NCBI GenBank assembly: GCA_016840125.1
Contig: JAEOSY010000020.1
Span: forward strand, 1 to 48,550
Length of the DNA stretch: 48,550 nt
Origin: Candidatus Helarchaeota archaeon
Lineage (GTDB): Archaea; Asgardarchaeota; Lokiarchaeia; Helarchaeales; HEL-GB-A
Direction: 5' to 3'
The notes beneath the pieces were generated by a model that did no database searches, was not told where the DNA came from, and worked only from the letters and a program-made list of their open reading frames with translations. Shown in pieces: positions 25,323 through 33,364 of this stretch. A program made the position numbers and the translations under genes. The number at the start of each line of letters is the position of its first letter. The first letter of the stretch is position 1.

Positions 25323-25869
25323 GACTTCTTTTTCACCTCTTTGAAAGTGGATTGTTCGTAAGGGACAATCCCTTATCAATAATACCTACCAAAAACCGCT
25401 TATAAAACCCATAATTCAAGACGCGAATAGTAATTTGAATGCGATTGGCATCTTTTCAGCGGATCTTTAGAAGAATGATCTTTCCTCATGAAGGATTGGA
25501 AATAAATTCAATGATTTAATTGCATCGAAGAATGGTCATACTTCCGTTTTTTACGAAAAACTTACTCCGATTTTTCCCTCTCTGTAAAATGCGCAAATAA
25601 AAATTACCACCGTTTATTGGATTTTTTCTGAAATTTCAATCTAAAGGGGGGTCAACCTCAAGGAACTGAACTGAAGGTTCTATAAAAATCTGAAAGGGAC
25701 AATTCCGCTAGATCTCCTAAAAAAAACAAAAAATGCTGCACGTTCTAGAAAAAAAAGAGCGATTTTTGCTTTTAAATTCCTCGATCTGAAGCCTGATTTC
25801 AGACCAGTATTAATTTTAACGACCTACGAGCTAACGACAAAAGGCGAATTTAAAGAATTAAATGATTTC

Positions 25870-26079
25870 TTGCAAACGGAAGGGAGTATACAGCATTTTG
25901 ATAAATTAACCGTTTATGTCACGAAAACTCACAGTTACCAAATCCATGTAACCCCCGATCTAATATCCTATTTAAAAACCGGACCGAATTCCTACCTCAA
26001 CTGGGCTGAATTCCAAGTTGGCAAGCGAAATTATTTATTACTTTCCAGCGATTATGAAATTTTTGTGGAATTCCCATGA
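25870..26079 (+). CDS. Hypothetical protein, probably with a longer N-terminus
   Basis: From TTG 25870 the product has 69 residues and is beta-rich (FDKLTVYVTKTHSYQIHVTPDLISYL, then YLLLSSDYEIFVEFP). The frame is open upstream to 25675 and reads as protein (for example KFLDLKPDFRPVLILTTYEL), but has no ATG, GTG or TTG before 25870. A TATA-like TTCTATAAAAATC lies at about 25678. Either a rare start codon is used or this is a 5'-truncated gene. Its last 28 bp overlap the end of the convergent ATPase gene. Confidence 0.5.
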   Translation: MQTEGSIQHFDKLTVYVTKTHSYQIHVTPDLISYLKTGPNSYLNWAEFQVGKRNYLLLSSDYEIFVEFP

Positions 26080-28427
26080 TTCAAGTATTTTGTAAATATC
26101 CTGAAGAGTAAGGGGTACCGTGGTAAGAAGACTACGGCCTCCCGCGCTTTCAACCTCTGAATATACTGTTCCTGCTTTTCACTGATGGGGATTAATTTGG
26201 ACGTATAGGGTCCTTTAAAAATGAATTTTAGGTCTGAATTTTCTACCAATTTGATAGACCGCTCCGGACGCGCCGTAATCGCCATCAATCCAACCCCATA
26301 CTTTACTAATAGACGTGGCATGTCACTAATATAACTCGTCTCAGGGACTTCTCGGAGGAGTGGGGCGCTGATAAGATGTGCATCCTCAACTGCGAGCATA
26401 AATTCTAGTGAGTTGGAGAAATTTCTACGGAGCATGTAATCGGTAAGGTATTTAAACATTAAATTCATGAAGAGATGCTGCTCAACAGGATTGCGACCAC
26501 CGTTGAATGATTTGAGGTTCAAGATTGTTTTCTGCTGAAGTAGTTGATGGAAATCAATGGTTGTCCGCTTTCCATCAATGCTGCTACCTCGGAGATCCCT
26601 AAGTTGCTCAATCAAGTTTCCAAGTGCCGCAGCAGTTCTAGCATTCCCCTTTTCCATTACTGCGGCACGACTCAATTCTATAATGAAGCTCTCCATATTC
26701 CGATAACTGACCGTCTTAATTGCTTTCTTTAAAACCTCCAAGCAGATTTGATGAATTGGATCTGTAAATGGTTCCGGAAAAATGGTCTGTAATATTTTCA
26801 AGAGTTTACGGGAGTGCTCATTAGCATTTGACTTCAAAGGATCAAACATATTTAGTTCAAAAGGATGCAAGGGGGTGTATGGTTCAAGTATCTTTACTTG
26901 ATCAGGGAAGAGGGTCTGCAATTCTGAGTATTCACCCTTTGTATCAAAAATAAGCCAATAAACTTCTTTATATTTCTCTGTAAGTTCCTTCAGAATGTTG
27001 AGGGAGAGTGTTGATTTCCCCTTTCGAGCATCCCCCGCGATTAGTATTGGAGATTGTAGATCTTCTAGGTTTAAATGGAAAGGGTACAACATTTGTTCAT
27101 TCAGCAAAACTGTCCCAACTGAGACACCTGATTGGACTTCCAATTCGGGAGGAACATCAAACACCGGTATTCCCGAACCCGAGAGGCTTGGCATGTTTTT
27201 CTCTGGGACATGGAGTAGGATGGCTAACCTCTCGCTGGTCAGAGAATGCCAGTCATGTAGGGGGGCCCGCTGGGCTAGTCTTGGGAGTACCCTCCTGAGA
27301 GATCGTGAATCCAATACTGATAACTCGGTATTGAACTGATTGCGGAAAATGGATTGCATCCTTGATATATCCGTGTCAAGAGTATCCCGATCCTTGGAGC
27401 GGATCACAATGTAACTAGATGTATTCCAGATTCCTGCCACTTCCGACTGCCGAATACTCTCGAGCTGTTGACGAATTGCTGCTTCATTAAATATTAATTC
27501 GAATTTTTCTGCGATCTGAGGTTGTTTAGAAAGAATACTAGTTTGAACTGATTCGGCAGATACCACGTAATGGAAGTCGAGTTTCAACCCCATCACATGG
27601 CGGATTAGTTCTCCAATTTGCGTGGTGTGGTTTTGAGATTGCACATTATAAAATCTTGGAGCGCTAACCATCTTCATAACTGCCATGAATTGATTTACCC
27701 GGCCACCTTCTATTACGACTGCATCCTTTCTTATTTTAAATTCATGACCATTGTAACCCCCTAATATATCTGCCCAAGCGTCTCTTAGCAAGTTCCCTTG
27801 GAGCATTCGAAGTTGAATCCCGGGAAATGTCGTTTGGAAAACAGCCGCAGTAAATTGTTTATAAATCTCAATTTCTTCTTTCAAGGCATCTAAATCTCTA
27901 TTCACGAGAAAATTATAAATTCTCAGTACAATTTTATTATCTATAACCCGAATTTCAAACGATAAAGCTGGGATGACTCCCGCAAGGAGTGTCAGGTGGT
28001 CGTGGATGTATTGATAGGTTCCAGGGATCTCCAATTTTTCAATATTTTTTTTCCTTATGCGTTCTTCCTTCACAACAATATTTTTAGGGATGCCCTCTAT
28101 CTGAAAGACGGTAATTGCTTTAAACTTTTTACGTTTTCGGTCTGGAATAATAATTACATTGTCATAGATCTGATCCAGTAAGAGGTAGTACTTTCCGAAA
28201 TTACCTTTCATTTTAAAAAAAATTACGAGAAGAAATGGCATACTCAAAGCCAAAACCCACAGGTCTGGTCCATGGTAACCTGCCACTGGATCCAAACTCC
28301 GCCCTAAGAGCTCTAGGGCAAAACACACTATGATTGTACAGAGTTCAACCACACCAATCCAGATTAATCTGGTGAAACGTGGCGAATACCTGGATTTTCG
28401 GGTATATCCTAAATATTCCTCAACCAT
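26052..28427 (-). CDS. Membrane-anchored HerA/VirB4-like ATPase
   Basis: A protein of about 791 residues (ATG 28427; TTG 28436 possible). The N-terminus has two membrane helices (RLIWIGVVELCTIIVCFALE and DLWVLALSMPFLLVIFF). A long mixed domain follows. The C-terminal ATPase starts near residue 460: Walker A is GDARKGKSTLSL, and Walker B is FMLAVEDAHLI. The LLVKYGVGLMAITARPE region corresponds to the post-Walker segment of HerA/VirB4/TraC ATPases. Such proteins energise DNA transfer or pilus-like secretion, as CedB does in archaeal DNA import. It heads a minus-strand group with small membrane proteins and a TadC-like protein. Confidence 0.85.
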   Translation of the reverse strand: MVEEYLGYTRKSRYSPRFTRLIWIGVVELCTIIVCFALELLGRSLDPVAGYHGPDLWVLALSMPFLLVIFFKMKGNFGKYYLLLDQIYDNVIIIPDRKRKKFKAITVFQIEGIPKNIVVKEERIRKKNIEKLEIPGTYQYIHDHLTLLAGVIPALSFEIRVIDNKIVLRIYNFLVNRDLDALKEEIEIYKQFTAAVFQTTFPGIQLRMLQGNLLRDAWADILGGYNGHEFKIRKDAVVIEGGRVNQFMAVMKMVSAPRFYNVQSQNHTTQIGELIRHVMGLKLDFHYVVSAESVQTSILSKQPQIAEKFELIFNEAAIRQQLESIRQSEVAGIWNTSSYIVIRSKDRDTLDTDISRMQSIFRNQFNTELSVLDSRSLRRVLPRLAQRAPLHDWHSLTSERLAILLHVPEKNMPSLSGSGIPVFDVPPELEVQSGVSVGTVLLNEQMLYPFHLNLEDLQSPILIAGDARKGKSTLSLNILKELTEKYKEVYWLIFDTKGEYSELQTLFPDQVKILEPYTPLHPFELNMFDPLKSNANEHSRKLLKILQTIFPEPFTDPIHQICLEVLKKAIKTVSYRNMESFIIELSRAAVMEKGNARTAAALGNLIEQLRDLRGSSIDGKRTTIDFHQLLQQKTILNLKSFNGGRNPVEQHLFMNLMFKYLTDYMLRRNFSNSLEFMLAVEDAHLISAPLLREVPETSYISDMPRLLVKYGVGLMAITARPERSIKLVENSDLKFIFKGPYTSKLIPISEKQEQYIQRLKAREAVVFLPRYPLLFRIFTKYLNHGNSTKIS

Positions 28428-28489
28428 ATTCCTCAATTGCTCTTAACCTCTTATTTAGATACACCCTCCTCTGGAGACGTGTATTGGCA

Positions 28490-28771
28490 TTAGGACGTAA
28501 ACCAATTAAAGATGTCATTAACACCATCCGAGATCCAATCAACAACCATGACAATCAGAAAGATTAGTGCTACGACAATTCCAACGCCGACTACTAACGT
28601 CAGGGCATTCTCCATAATCGGCGTATAAAAGAATGCATTGGAGTTGGTTCTAACTGTGATTTCTTTCTTCGCTCCAAAAAAATAGAAACTCATCTTCGAT
28701 CGACCAAAAGCGAAGTACAACAACAGGAAGAACATGAGAACGTTTAAACCACCTTCAACTAATATCCTCAT
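28490..28771 (-). CDS. Small membrane protein, pilin-like candidate A
   Basis: A 93-residue protein. A first hydrophobic segment (LNVLMFFLLLYFAFG) is followed by a basic loop. Then comes FFYTPIMENALTLVVGVGIVVALIFLIVMVVDWI, a long membrane helix introduced by the PIME motif. The same motif starts the helix of the next gene, so the two are paralogues. Small two-helix membrane proteins beside a VirB4/HerA-like ATPase recall the VirB2-like CedA1/TedC pilins. The Pro and Glu before a hydrophobic helix also recall type IV pilins, but no prepilin-peptidase K/R-G site is seen. Confidence 0.65.
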   Translation of the reverse strand: MRILVEGGLNVLMFFLLLYFAFGRSKMSFYFFGAKKEITVRTNSNAFFYTPIMENALTLVVGVGIVVALIFLIVMVVDWISDGVNDIFNWFTS

Positions 28772-28831
28772 TCATCACTTCCATTTTTTTTACTCCCACG
28801 CTTTTACTCCTTTATCAATTTCGTCCAGGGA

Positions 28832-29047
28832 TTAGAATTGATTAAAAAGGCTTGAGGAGCCATCAAGTAAACTCATGACTGAGAAGATAAGACCAATTAT
28901 TCCAAGAATTACGGCGATCGCAACCACTATTAGAATGCCTTCCTCCATAATGGGCGAAAAATGTAGATAACGAAGTAGAGAATCATTTTCGTTAATTTTG
29001 AACTCCATTACCATAACCTCATGCGCTCTCAAATAGAAACTAGTCAT
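28832..29047 (-). CDS. Small membrane protein, pilin-like candidate B
   Basis: A 71-residue protein from ATG 29047 (the frame opens at TTG 29068). A polar N-terminus is followed by HFSPIMEEGILIVVAIAVILGIIGLIFSVMSLLDGSS, a single long membrane helix preceded by the SPIME motif. Aligned with the neighbouring paralogue, the P-I-M-E and the following helix agree. A duplicated small subunit inside a secretion cluster suggests two structural pilin-like or channel components. Confidence 0.6.
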   Translation of the reverse strand: MTSFYLRAHEVMVMEFKINENDSLLRYLHFSPIMEEGILIVVAIAVILGIIGLIFSVMSLLDGSSSLFNQF

Positions 29048-29279
29048 AAACTGGTCTTTTCCAATCAAAAATTCCTCTAAATCACTGATCTCAGTGACTT
29101 GAAGATCCTACAAACCAATGTATGTTCAATCATACTGTAGAAAAAACCACATATAAGCCCCTCATAAACTATGCGGAGGAAGATTGAGGAAACCAGCTGA
29201 TTAAATGAGGGAAAGGAGCACTTCTCAGCTTTTCCTAATATCTAAGGAGATTAACGACACCAAGTAGATAACAAAAAAA

Positions 29280-30692
29280 TCAACCTACTAGGGTGGTGGA
29301 AATATAACACAGGATAAGAAAGATGAGAAATGCCCATAACGCAAACCGAGTCGGTCTTGAAATCTTAACTACCTTCGCGAGAAAGTATCCTGAATACGTC
29401 ACCATGAAGCATAGTGTCAGCGTTATTGGAAATGAATCCATGAAACTAAACTCAACTTGGGTTTCAGGTAAGGATAACAGAGTTCCCATTCGGATCAGCA
29501 AGGGAGTCAACCCCGCTATTAGTCCAATGACCGCTGCCATAACGCAAATCAGAAACTTAACCTTGAATTGCTGTGCCTTTATAATACTCTCGCGCTCTCT
29601 TACCAATTCTCGGTTCACTTTTAATTGTTGGAGCGTTGAGATGATGCGTTCTCCAGCTTCGGTGGAACTTTTTTCAACCATCCTGGTGATTAAGTTGGTG
29701 AGGAAATGAACCTGTGGGTCTAGAAGGGCTTCTTTTAACTTACTCCACCCCTCTCCAAATGAGTTACCACCACAAAAAATATCTGTAATGCACTGAGCAA
29801 CTGGTTTTCTGAGTGTGCCCTGATAGGTGCTAAACGCTTTTAATAGGGCCATTTCTGGGGGGACTTTACGCTTTAGCTCATTTCCAAAAAACGTTAAGAA
29901 AGTCAGGAATTCGATCATTTCAGAGTCATCGTTCCCCAACTCGTCCTTTTCTAAGACGCCCTTTTCGCCGAACAATTCAAACTGATGCTTCATGATGCGG
30001 TCTTTTATTTTATGAATACAGATCATAAAGATTGGGATCAAAGCCAAGCTGAGATAATTTCCTGTAAACCCTAAAAATGAGAGAAAGAGACCGATGATCA
30101 TGGGAAGAAATAAACAGATAGCCATCAAAACTAGCAATTTATTTTCCAATTGCTGCGTCGCGATTGAATACTCCAGCTTTTTCTCCCCAGCTAGTGTTTC
30201 CATCTGCGCTAAGAGATTATCAGGCTGGAACTTGGTCGCCAAGATCGTCAGTAGCCGATCCTTCAACTCTCCAGGGGGGAGGGTATCGATGAATTGCCCT
30301 ATGAGCTTTTCAGGAGACTCTCTGTAAAACTTAATTTTGAAGAGAATTTCCCGGAACCTCTCAGAGATGACTGGGTAGTGCGCGTTTGAGAGGAATTGGA
30401 TCGCATCGAAAATTAAATTGGTTGTATTCAAGATTAAAGTCAGATCTTGAAACGCTAGATCGCTGTACTGCAGCAGCGTGCGTTGATACCGCTTATACCG
30501 CGCCACAGGATAATTGAATACATTATACGCCGCGATATAACCAATGAAAATAGGGGCGACCAAACCCACAATGATATTGATCGGAAGGAGTACGATGATT
30601 GCTGGAATGAAAAACAAAAGAAAAGTCCCCACACATGCGGTCACAATCTCAGTGGGTAGGAGGGCATAGGTTTCATGGAGATATGTTGCCAT
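29280..30692 (-). CDS. TadC/GspF-like integral membrane protein
   Basis: A 470-residue protein with two halves of the T2SSF type. Each has a cytoplasmic helical bundle followed by membrane helices: the N-terminal pair (VTACVGTFLLFFIPAIIVLLPINIIVGLV), a middle set (LLVLMAICLFLPMIIGLFLSFLG) and a C-terminal set (FLICVMAAVIGLIAGLTPLL and ALWAFLIFLILCYIS). The SIATQQLENKLLVLM helix before the middle set is typical of archaeal TadC/FlaJ proteins. These form the inner-membrane platform that works with a TadA-type ATPase, here encoded at 33365 on the other strand. Confidence 0.88.
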   Translation of the reverse strand: MATYLHETYALLPTEIVTACVGTFLLFFIPAIIVLLPINIIVGLVAPIFIGYIAAYNVFNYPVARYKRYQRTLLQYSDLAFQDLTLILNTTNLIFDAIQFLSNAHYPVISERFREILFKIKFYRESPEKLIGQFIDTLPPGELKDRLLTILATKFQPDNLLAQMETLAGEKKLEYSIATQQLENKLLVLMAICLFLPMIIGLFLSFLGFTGNYLSLALIPIFMICIHKIKDRIMKHQFELFGEKGVLEKDELGNDDSEMIEFLTFLTFFGNELKRKVPPEMALLKAFSTYQGTLRKPVAQCITDIFCGGNSFGEGWSKLKEALLDPQVHFLTNLITRMVEKSSTEAGERIISTLQQLKVNRELVRERESIIKAQQFKVKFLICVMAAVIGLIAGLTPLLIRMGTLLSLPETQVEFSFMDSFPITLTLCFMVTYSGYFLAKVVKISRPTRFALWAFLIFLILCYISTTLVG

Positions 30693-30843
30693 CCTCGATA
30701 GCTTTTGACTGCGAATTGCGTTTCCAAGTTTTTTCAGGTAAGAAAACCATCTACAGTATGTGACATAAAATCCTTCTTGAGCTGCTATCTCTAATACCCC
30801 CCTCTGATTTTTCGATTTTCAGCCACCATCTCTCCAAATCCTC

Positions 30844-31062
30844 TCATTTATTTAATAGCGTGACAAACTTGGTAACTATCAGGGCGCCAATAACAACCCC
30901 CAATACTGCTATGAAGTCCTGAACCCCTGGGATCCACGAAAAGAAAGAAAAAACAGCATCTAAAAAGAATAAACTCACCAAAAAAGCAGAAGTAATAAGA
31001 TAGAATGAAAACCACTCATCTGCGAACGACAGATAAAAGAGCGCGACCCCCCATACCGCCAA
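30844..31062 (-). CDS. Small membrane protein
   Basis: A 72-residue protein from TTG 31062, with two to three hydrophobic segments (AVWGVALFYLSFADEWFSFYLITSAFLVSLFFL and GVVIGALIVTKFVTLL). The frame is open for about 15 more codons upstream and still reads as a membrane helix (VIISVILSSIVLAVW), so an unusual start further upstream is possible. It is part of the minus-strand secretion group. No family was recognised. Confidence 0.5.
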   Translation of the reverse strand: MAVWGVALFYLSFADEWFSFYLITSAFLVSLFFLDAVFSFFSWIPGVQDFIAVLGVVIGALIVTKFVTLLNK

Positions 31063-31162
31063 GACAATGGACGAAAGTATTACAGATATGATTACCCACC
31101 CCTGAATTCAAAACATACATTGCAATAAGTAATCTTTAAGTTGAAAACGGTTTTGAAACATC

Positions 31163-31732
31163 TCATTGAACGTCCCCCTCAATTTTTACATGGCTAGAAG
31201 TGTCAAAAACGCTCTGGGTTATTTTATAAACATTATAGGCTTGACCTGTACCACACAGAATCAAAACTAACGCAAAAACTTGGAGAAACTCTGCCAATCC
31301 CATCACCCCTGTAGTGCCTATTACCCACGAGAGCCCCCCAAACAAGTGCCCTAACGCAATCGCGATCAAAATGAACGGAATGCCAATGTTGAATACAACA
31401 ATATCCACTTTGAAATAGCGTTCTTTCGGCTTTTTATTCATCCAACGCTTAACGATTAAAAAAAACCCTCCTAAGATGAGGAAGCAATATGCCAATTCAA
31501 TGGAGAGGCAAAGTAAAAGACCCTGTGAAATACCAAACTGCGCCATAAGAACCCGAACCAACGAATTCCCCTCCAACTCAACTCCAAACTGTTCTTGACT
31601 TGTATAAAAATGCGTGATAAGGAAGTCAAATACCGCCATTCCTATAAAAACAACTGTCCAGAACTTCAAAGATTTCAAATGCATCTTATATCTAACCCAA
31701 AATTTCCAATCTATGTGATGTAGGTCAATCAC
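31163..31732 (-). CDS. Polytopic membrane protein (DUF5658-like)
   Basis: A 189-residue protein with four membrane segments. The first helix and loop, MAVFDFLITHFYTSQEQFGV followed by ELEGNSLV, follow the D-x-x-x-T...G...E-x-N pattern seen in DUF5658-type proteins. Further helices are GISQGLLLCLSIELAYCFLIL, VVFNIGIPFILIAIALGHL and LAEFLQVFALVLILC. It is located between the small membrane protein and the beta-helix surface protein in the secretion group. The function is unknown. Confidence 0.6.
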   Translation of the reverse strand: MIDLHHIDWKFWVRYKMHLKSLKFWTVVFIGMAVFDFLITHFYTSQEQFGVELEGNSLVRVLMAQFGISQGLLLCLSIELAYCFLILGGFFLIVKRWMNKKPKERYFKVDIVVFNIGIPFILIAIALGHLFGGLSWVIGTTGVMGLAEFLQVFALVLILCGTGQAYNVYKITQSVFDTSSHVKIEGDVQ

Positions 31733-31797
31733 TTATTGAGAAAACAATATTTAATCCCCCCTCGAGTGAAAAAAAAAGGGTAAGAATAGATTTTGAT

Positions 31798-33087
31798 TTA
31801 CAAGTTTCTTCGTTTATAGAGTACGACAACTGCAATGCAGATTCCCACGGCGGGAAAGATAAAGATCAGGAATATTAAATTCCATGGATCAGCTCCCAAA
31901 TCAACTGAAACAGTGGGCCCTGAATACTCACCTATAAAGACTAATCGTTCGGAATCCGTTCCGTTACTCGCTTCAAAATGGTAACTATGAGAAATATTCC
32001 CCATAACCAAAGATGTCTTATATATGTAAAGACATCCATCCGTATAATCAGTATCGCCTGTATTTTGTTTTGACATATTATACGGTGTGCCATCAATTAT
32101 GACTCTGACAAAGCTCGGTGCCGTGTTATCTAAATCGGTATAGGTGATGGAATACGTGTAGGTTGTCTGGTTATCCCCTGTTGATGGAGAAAGTTTGCCA
32201 TTTGTAATGAGTGCGAATTCGTGCCAGTCATTGTTCTCAACCGTATTCCCGCCCCCAATTATAGCTTGTACGGTATTGTTATGAATAATGTTCCATGTCA
32301 CACTATTGTTTGCCCCGCTGATTTGAATCCCATAGCTGGGACCATAGGGTGTTGATGGCGAACTATTAAAGTTATCACAGATCCAATTCTGGGTTATATT
32401 GTTATTATTCGAAGAACTCATGTAGAATGCATGTGAACTGGCGTCTAACCCGAGATTGTTGCAGATCTTATTCTGCGAGAAGTTATTGAAGTCACAGCTC
32501 ACTATTTGTATGACATAACAATCACCCCCCCATTCTTGCCAATTATGGCAGAGGTAATTGTTCATGATTGCATTGCCATCCGAACCTGACATGTATAATC
32601 CCCGAAAATTATCAGCATTTCCCGCATTATAAATCATGGTGTTATTTGCAAATGTATTATTGTTTGAACTAAGTAATTGAAATGCTCTATAACCCGAACC
32701 ACAATAATTATGGCTGTACGTGTTATTGACGATGATGCCGTTGGTCACGTTGTCAAATTTGAAGTTATCATAGGGCGCGGGATTTTGATAAGAAATCGTA
32801 CAATTCCGCAAGATAAAATATGCATTGGTATTCGAGATAGTAATCGTTTCATTGATGTATCCTTCTAGGATGTAGGGGTTCGCTTTAGTGCCGTTGCCTG
32901 CGGAGGCAGCAGCGCTTAGCTGACTGTTTCCATCAATGGTTACTGCCTTGATTTGTAGGCGCGAATTTATATCAACCAATCCCTTATTATTTCCTTTCGG
33001 AAAAACTGGCGATAGTAGTAGCGTTATAGTAAACAGCAGAATGAGGAGTACGAGTGCTCTTTTATTTTCTTTTTTTGTTTTTTTCAT
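31798..33087 (-). CDS. Right-handed beta-helix surface protein (NosD-like repeats)
   Basis: A 429-residue protein. The N-terminus has a signal peptide (KKTKKENKRALVLLILLFTITLLLSPVFP) and the C-terminus a membrane helix with a basic tail (FLIFIFPAVGICIAVVVLYKRR). Between them lie repeated N-rich units with patterns such as SSNNNTFANNTMIYN and SSNNNNITQNWICDN. These are parallel beta-helix (PbH1) rungs rich in N-x-T sequons. A following beta-sandwich (about residues 280-390) resembles an Ig-like domain. It is likely a cell-surface adhesin or glycan-binding protein associated with the neighbouring secretion module. Confidence 0.8.
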   Translation of the reverse strand: MKKTKKENKRALVLLILLFTITLLLSPVFPKGNNKGLVDINSRLQIKAVTIDGNSQLSAAASAGNGTKANPYILEGYINETITISNTNAYFILRNCTISYQNPAPYDNFKFDNVTNGIIVNNTYSHNYCGSGYRAFQLLSSNNNTFANNTMIYNAGNADNFRGLYMSGSDGNAIMNNYLCHNWQEWGGDCYVIQIVSCDFNNFSQNKICNNLGLDASSHAFYMSSSNNNNITQNWICDNFNSSPSTPYGPSYGIQISGANNSVTWNIIHNNTVQAIIGGGNTVENNDWHEFALITNGKLSPSTGDNQTTYTYSITYTDLDNTAPSFVRVIIDGTPYNMSKQNTGDTDYTDGCLYIYKTSLVMGNISHSYHFEASNGTDSERLVFIGEYSGPTVSVDLGADPWNLIFLIFIFPAVGICIAVVVLYKRRNL

Positions 33088-33305
33088 TGTTTTTCCCGTT
33101 AATCCTTTATTTTATAAAAAAACAACTTCTTTTTCAATTATTAATTTTCTGGAAAGTGTTTGATCTAGCTGAGACTGAACTCTAAAGTAATAGCTACTTG
33201 ACAGATAGATATAATACCTATGATTAGAGTAATCAAAAGAAAAAAAAGGTTGGGCTTAAGTACTGCTTACGGTACTGTTTTTTGTAGGATGATGTTCCTA
33301 CCTCG

Positions 33306-33348
33306 CCGTCAAAAAAGACCAGTTTGACGGATGATCAGATTTATAAAT
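33306..33348 (+). promoter_or_regulatory. Promoter with inverted repeat and GGATGATC-N4-TTATAAAT motif
   Basis: CCGTCAAA ... TTTGACGG is an 8-bp inverted repeat whose right arm runs into GGATGATC-AGAT-TTATAAAT (33329-33348). The TATA box lies about 20-25 bp before the GTG start at 33365, so the message is probably leaderless. The same 20-bp motif, with identical spacing, occurs at about 35787 and 35924. A second palindrome, GTAGGA-TGATGT-TCCTAC (about 33284-33301), lies just upstream and may be an operator. Confidence 0.65.
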
Positions 33349-33364
33349 GAAAATGGAGATCTGA

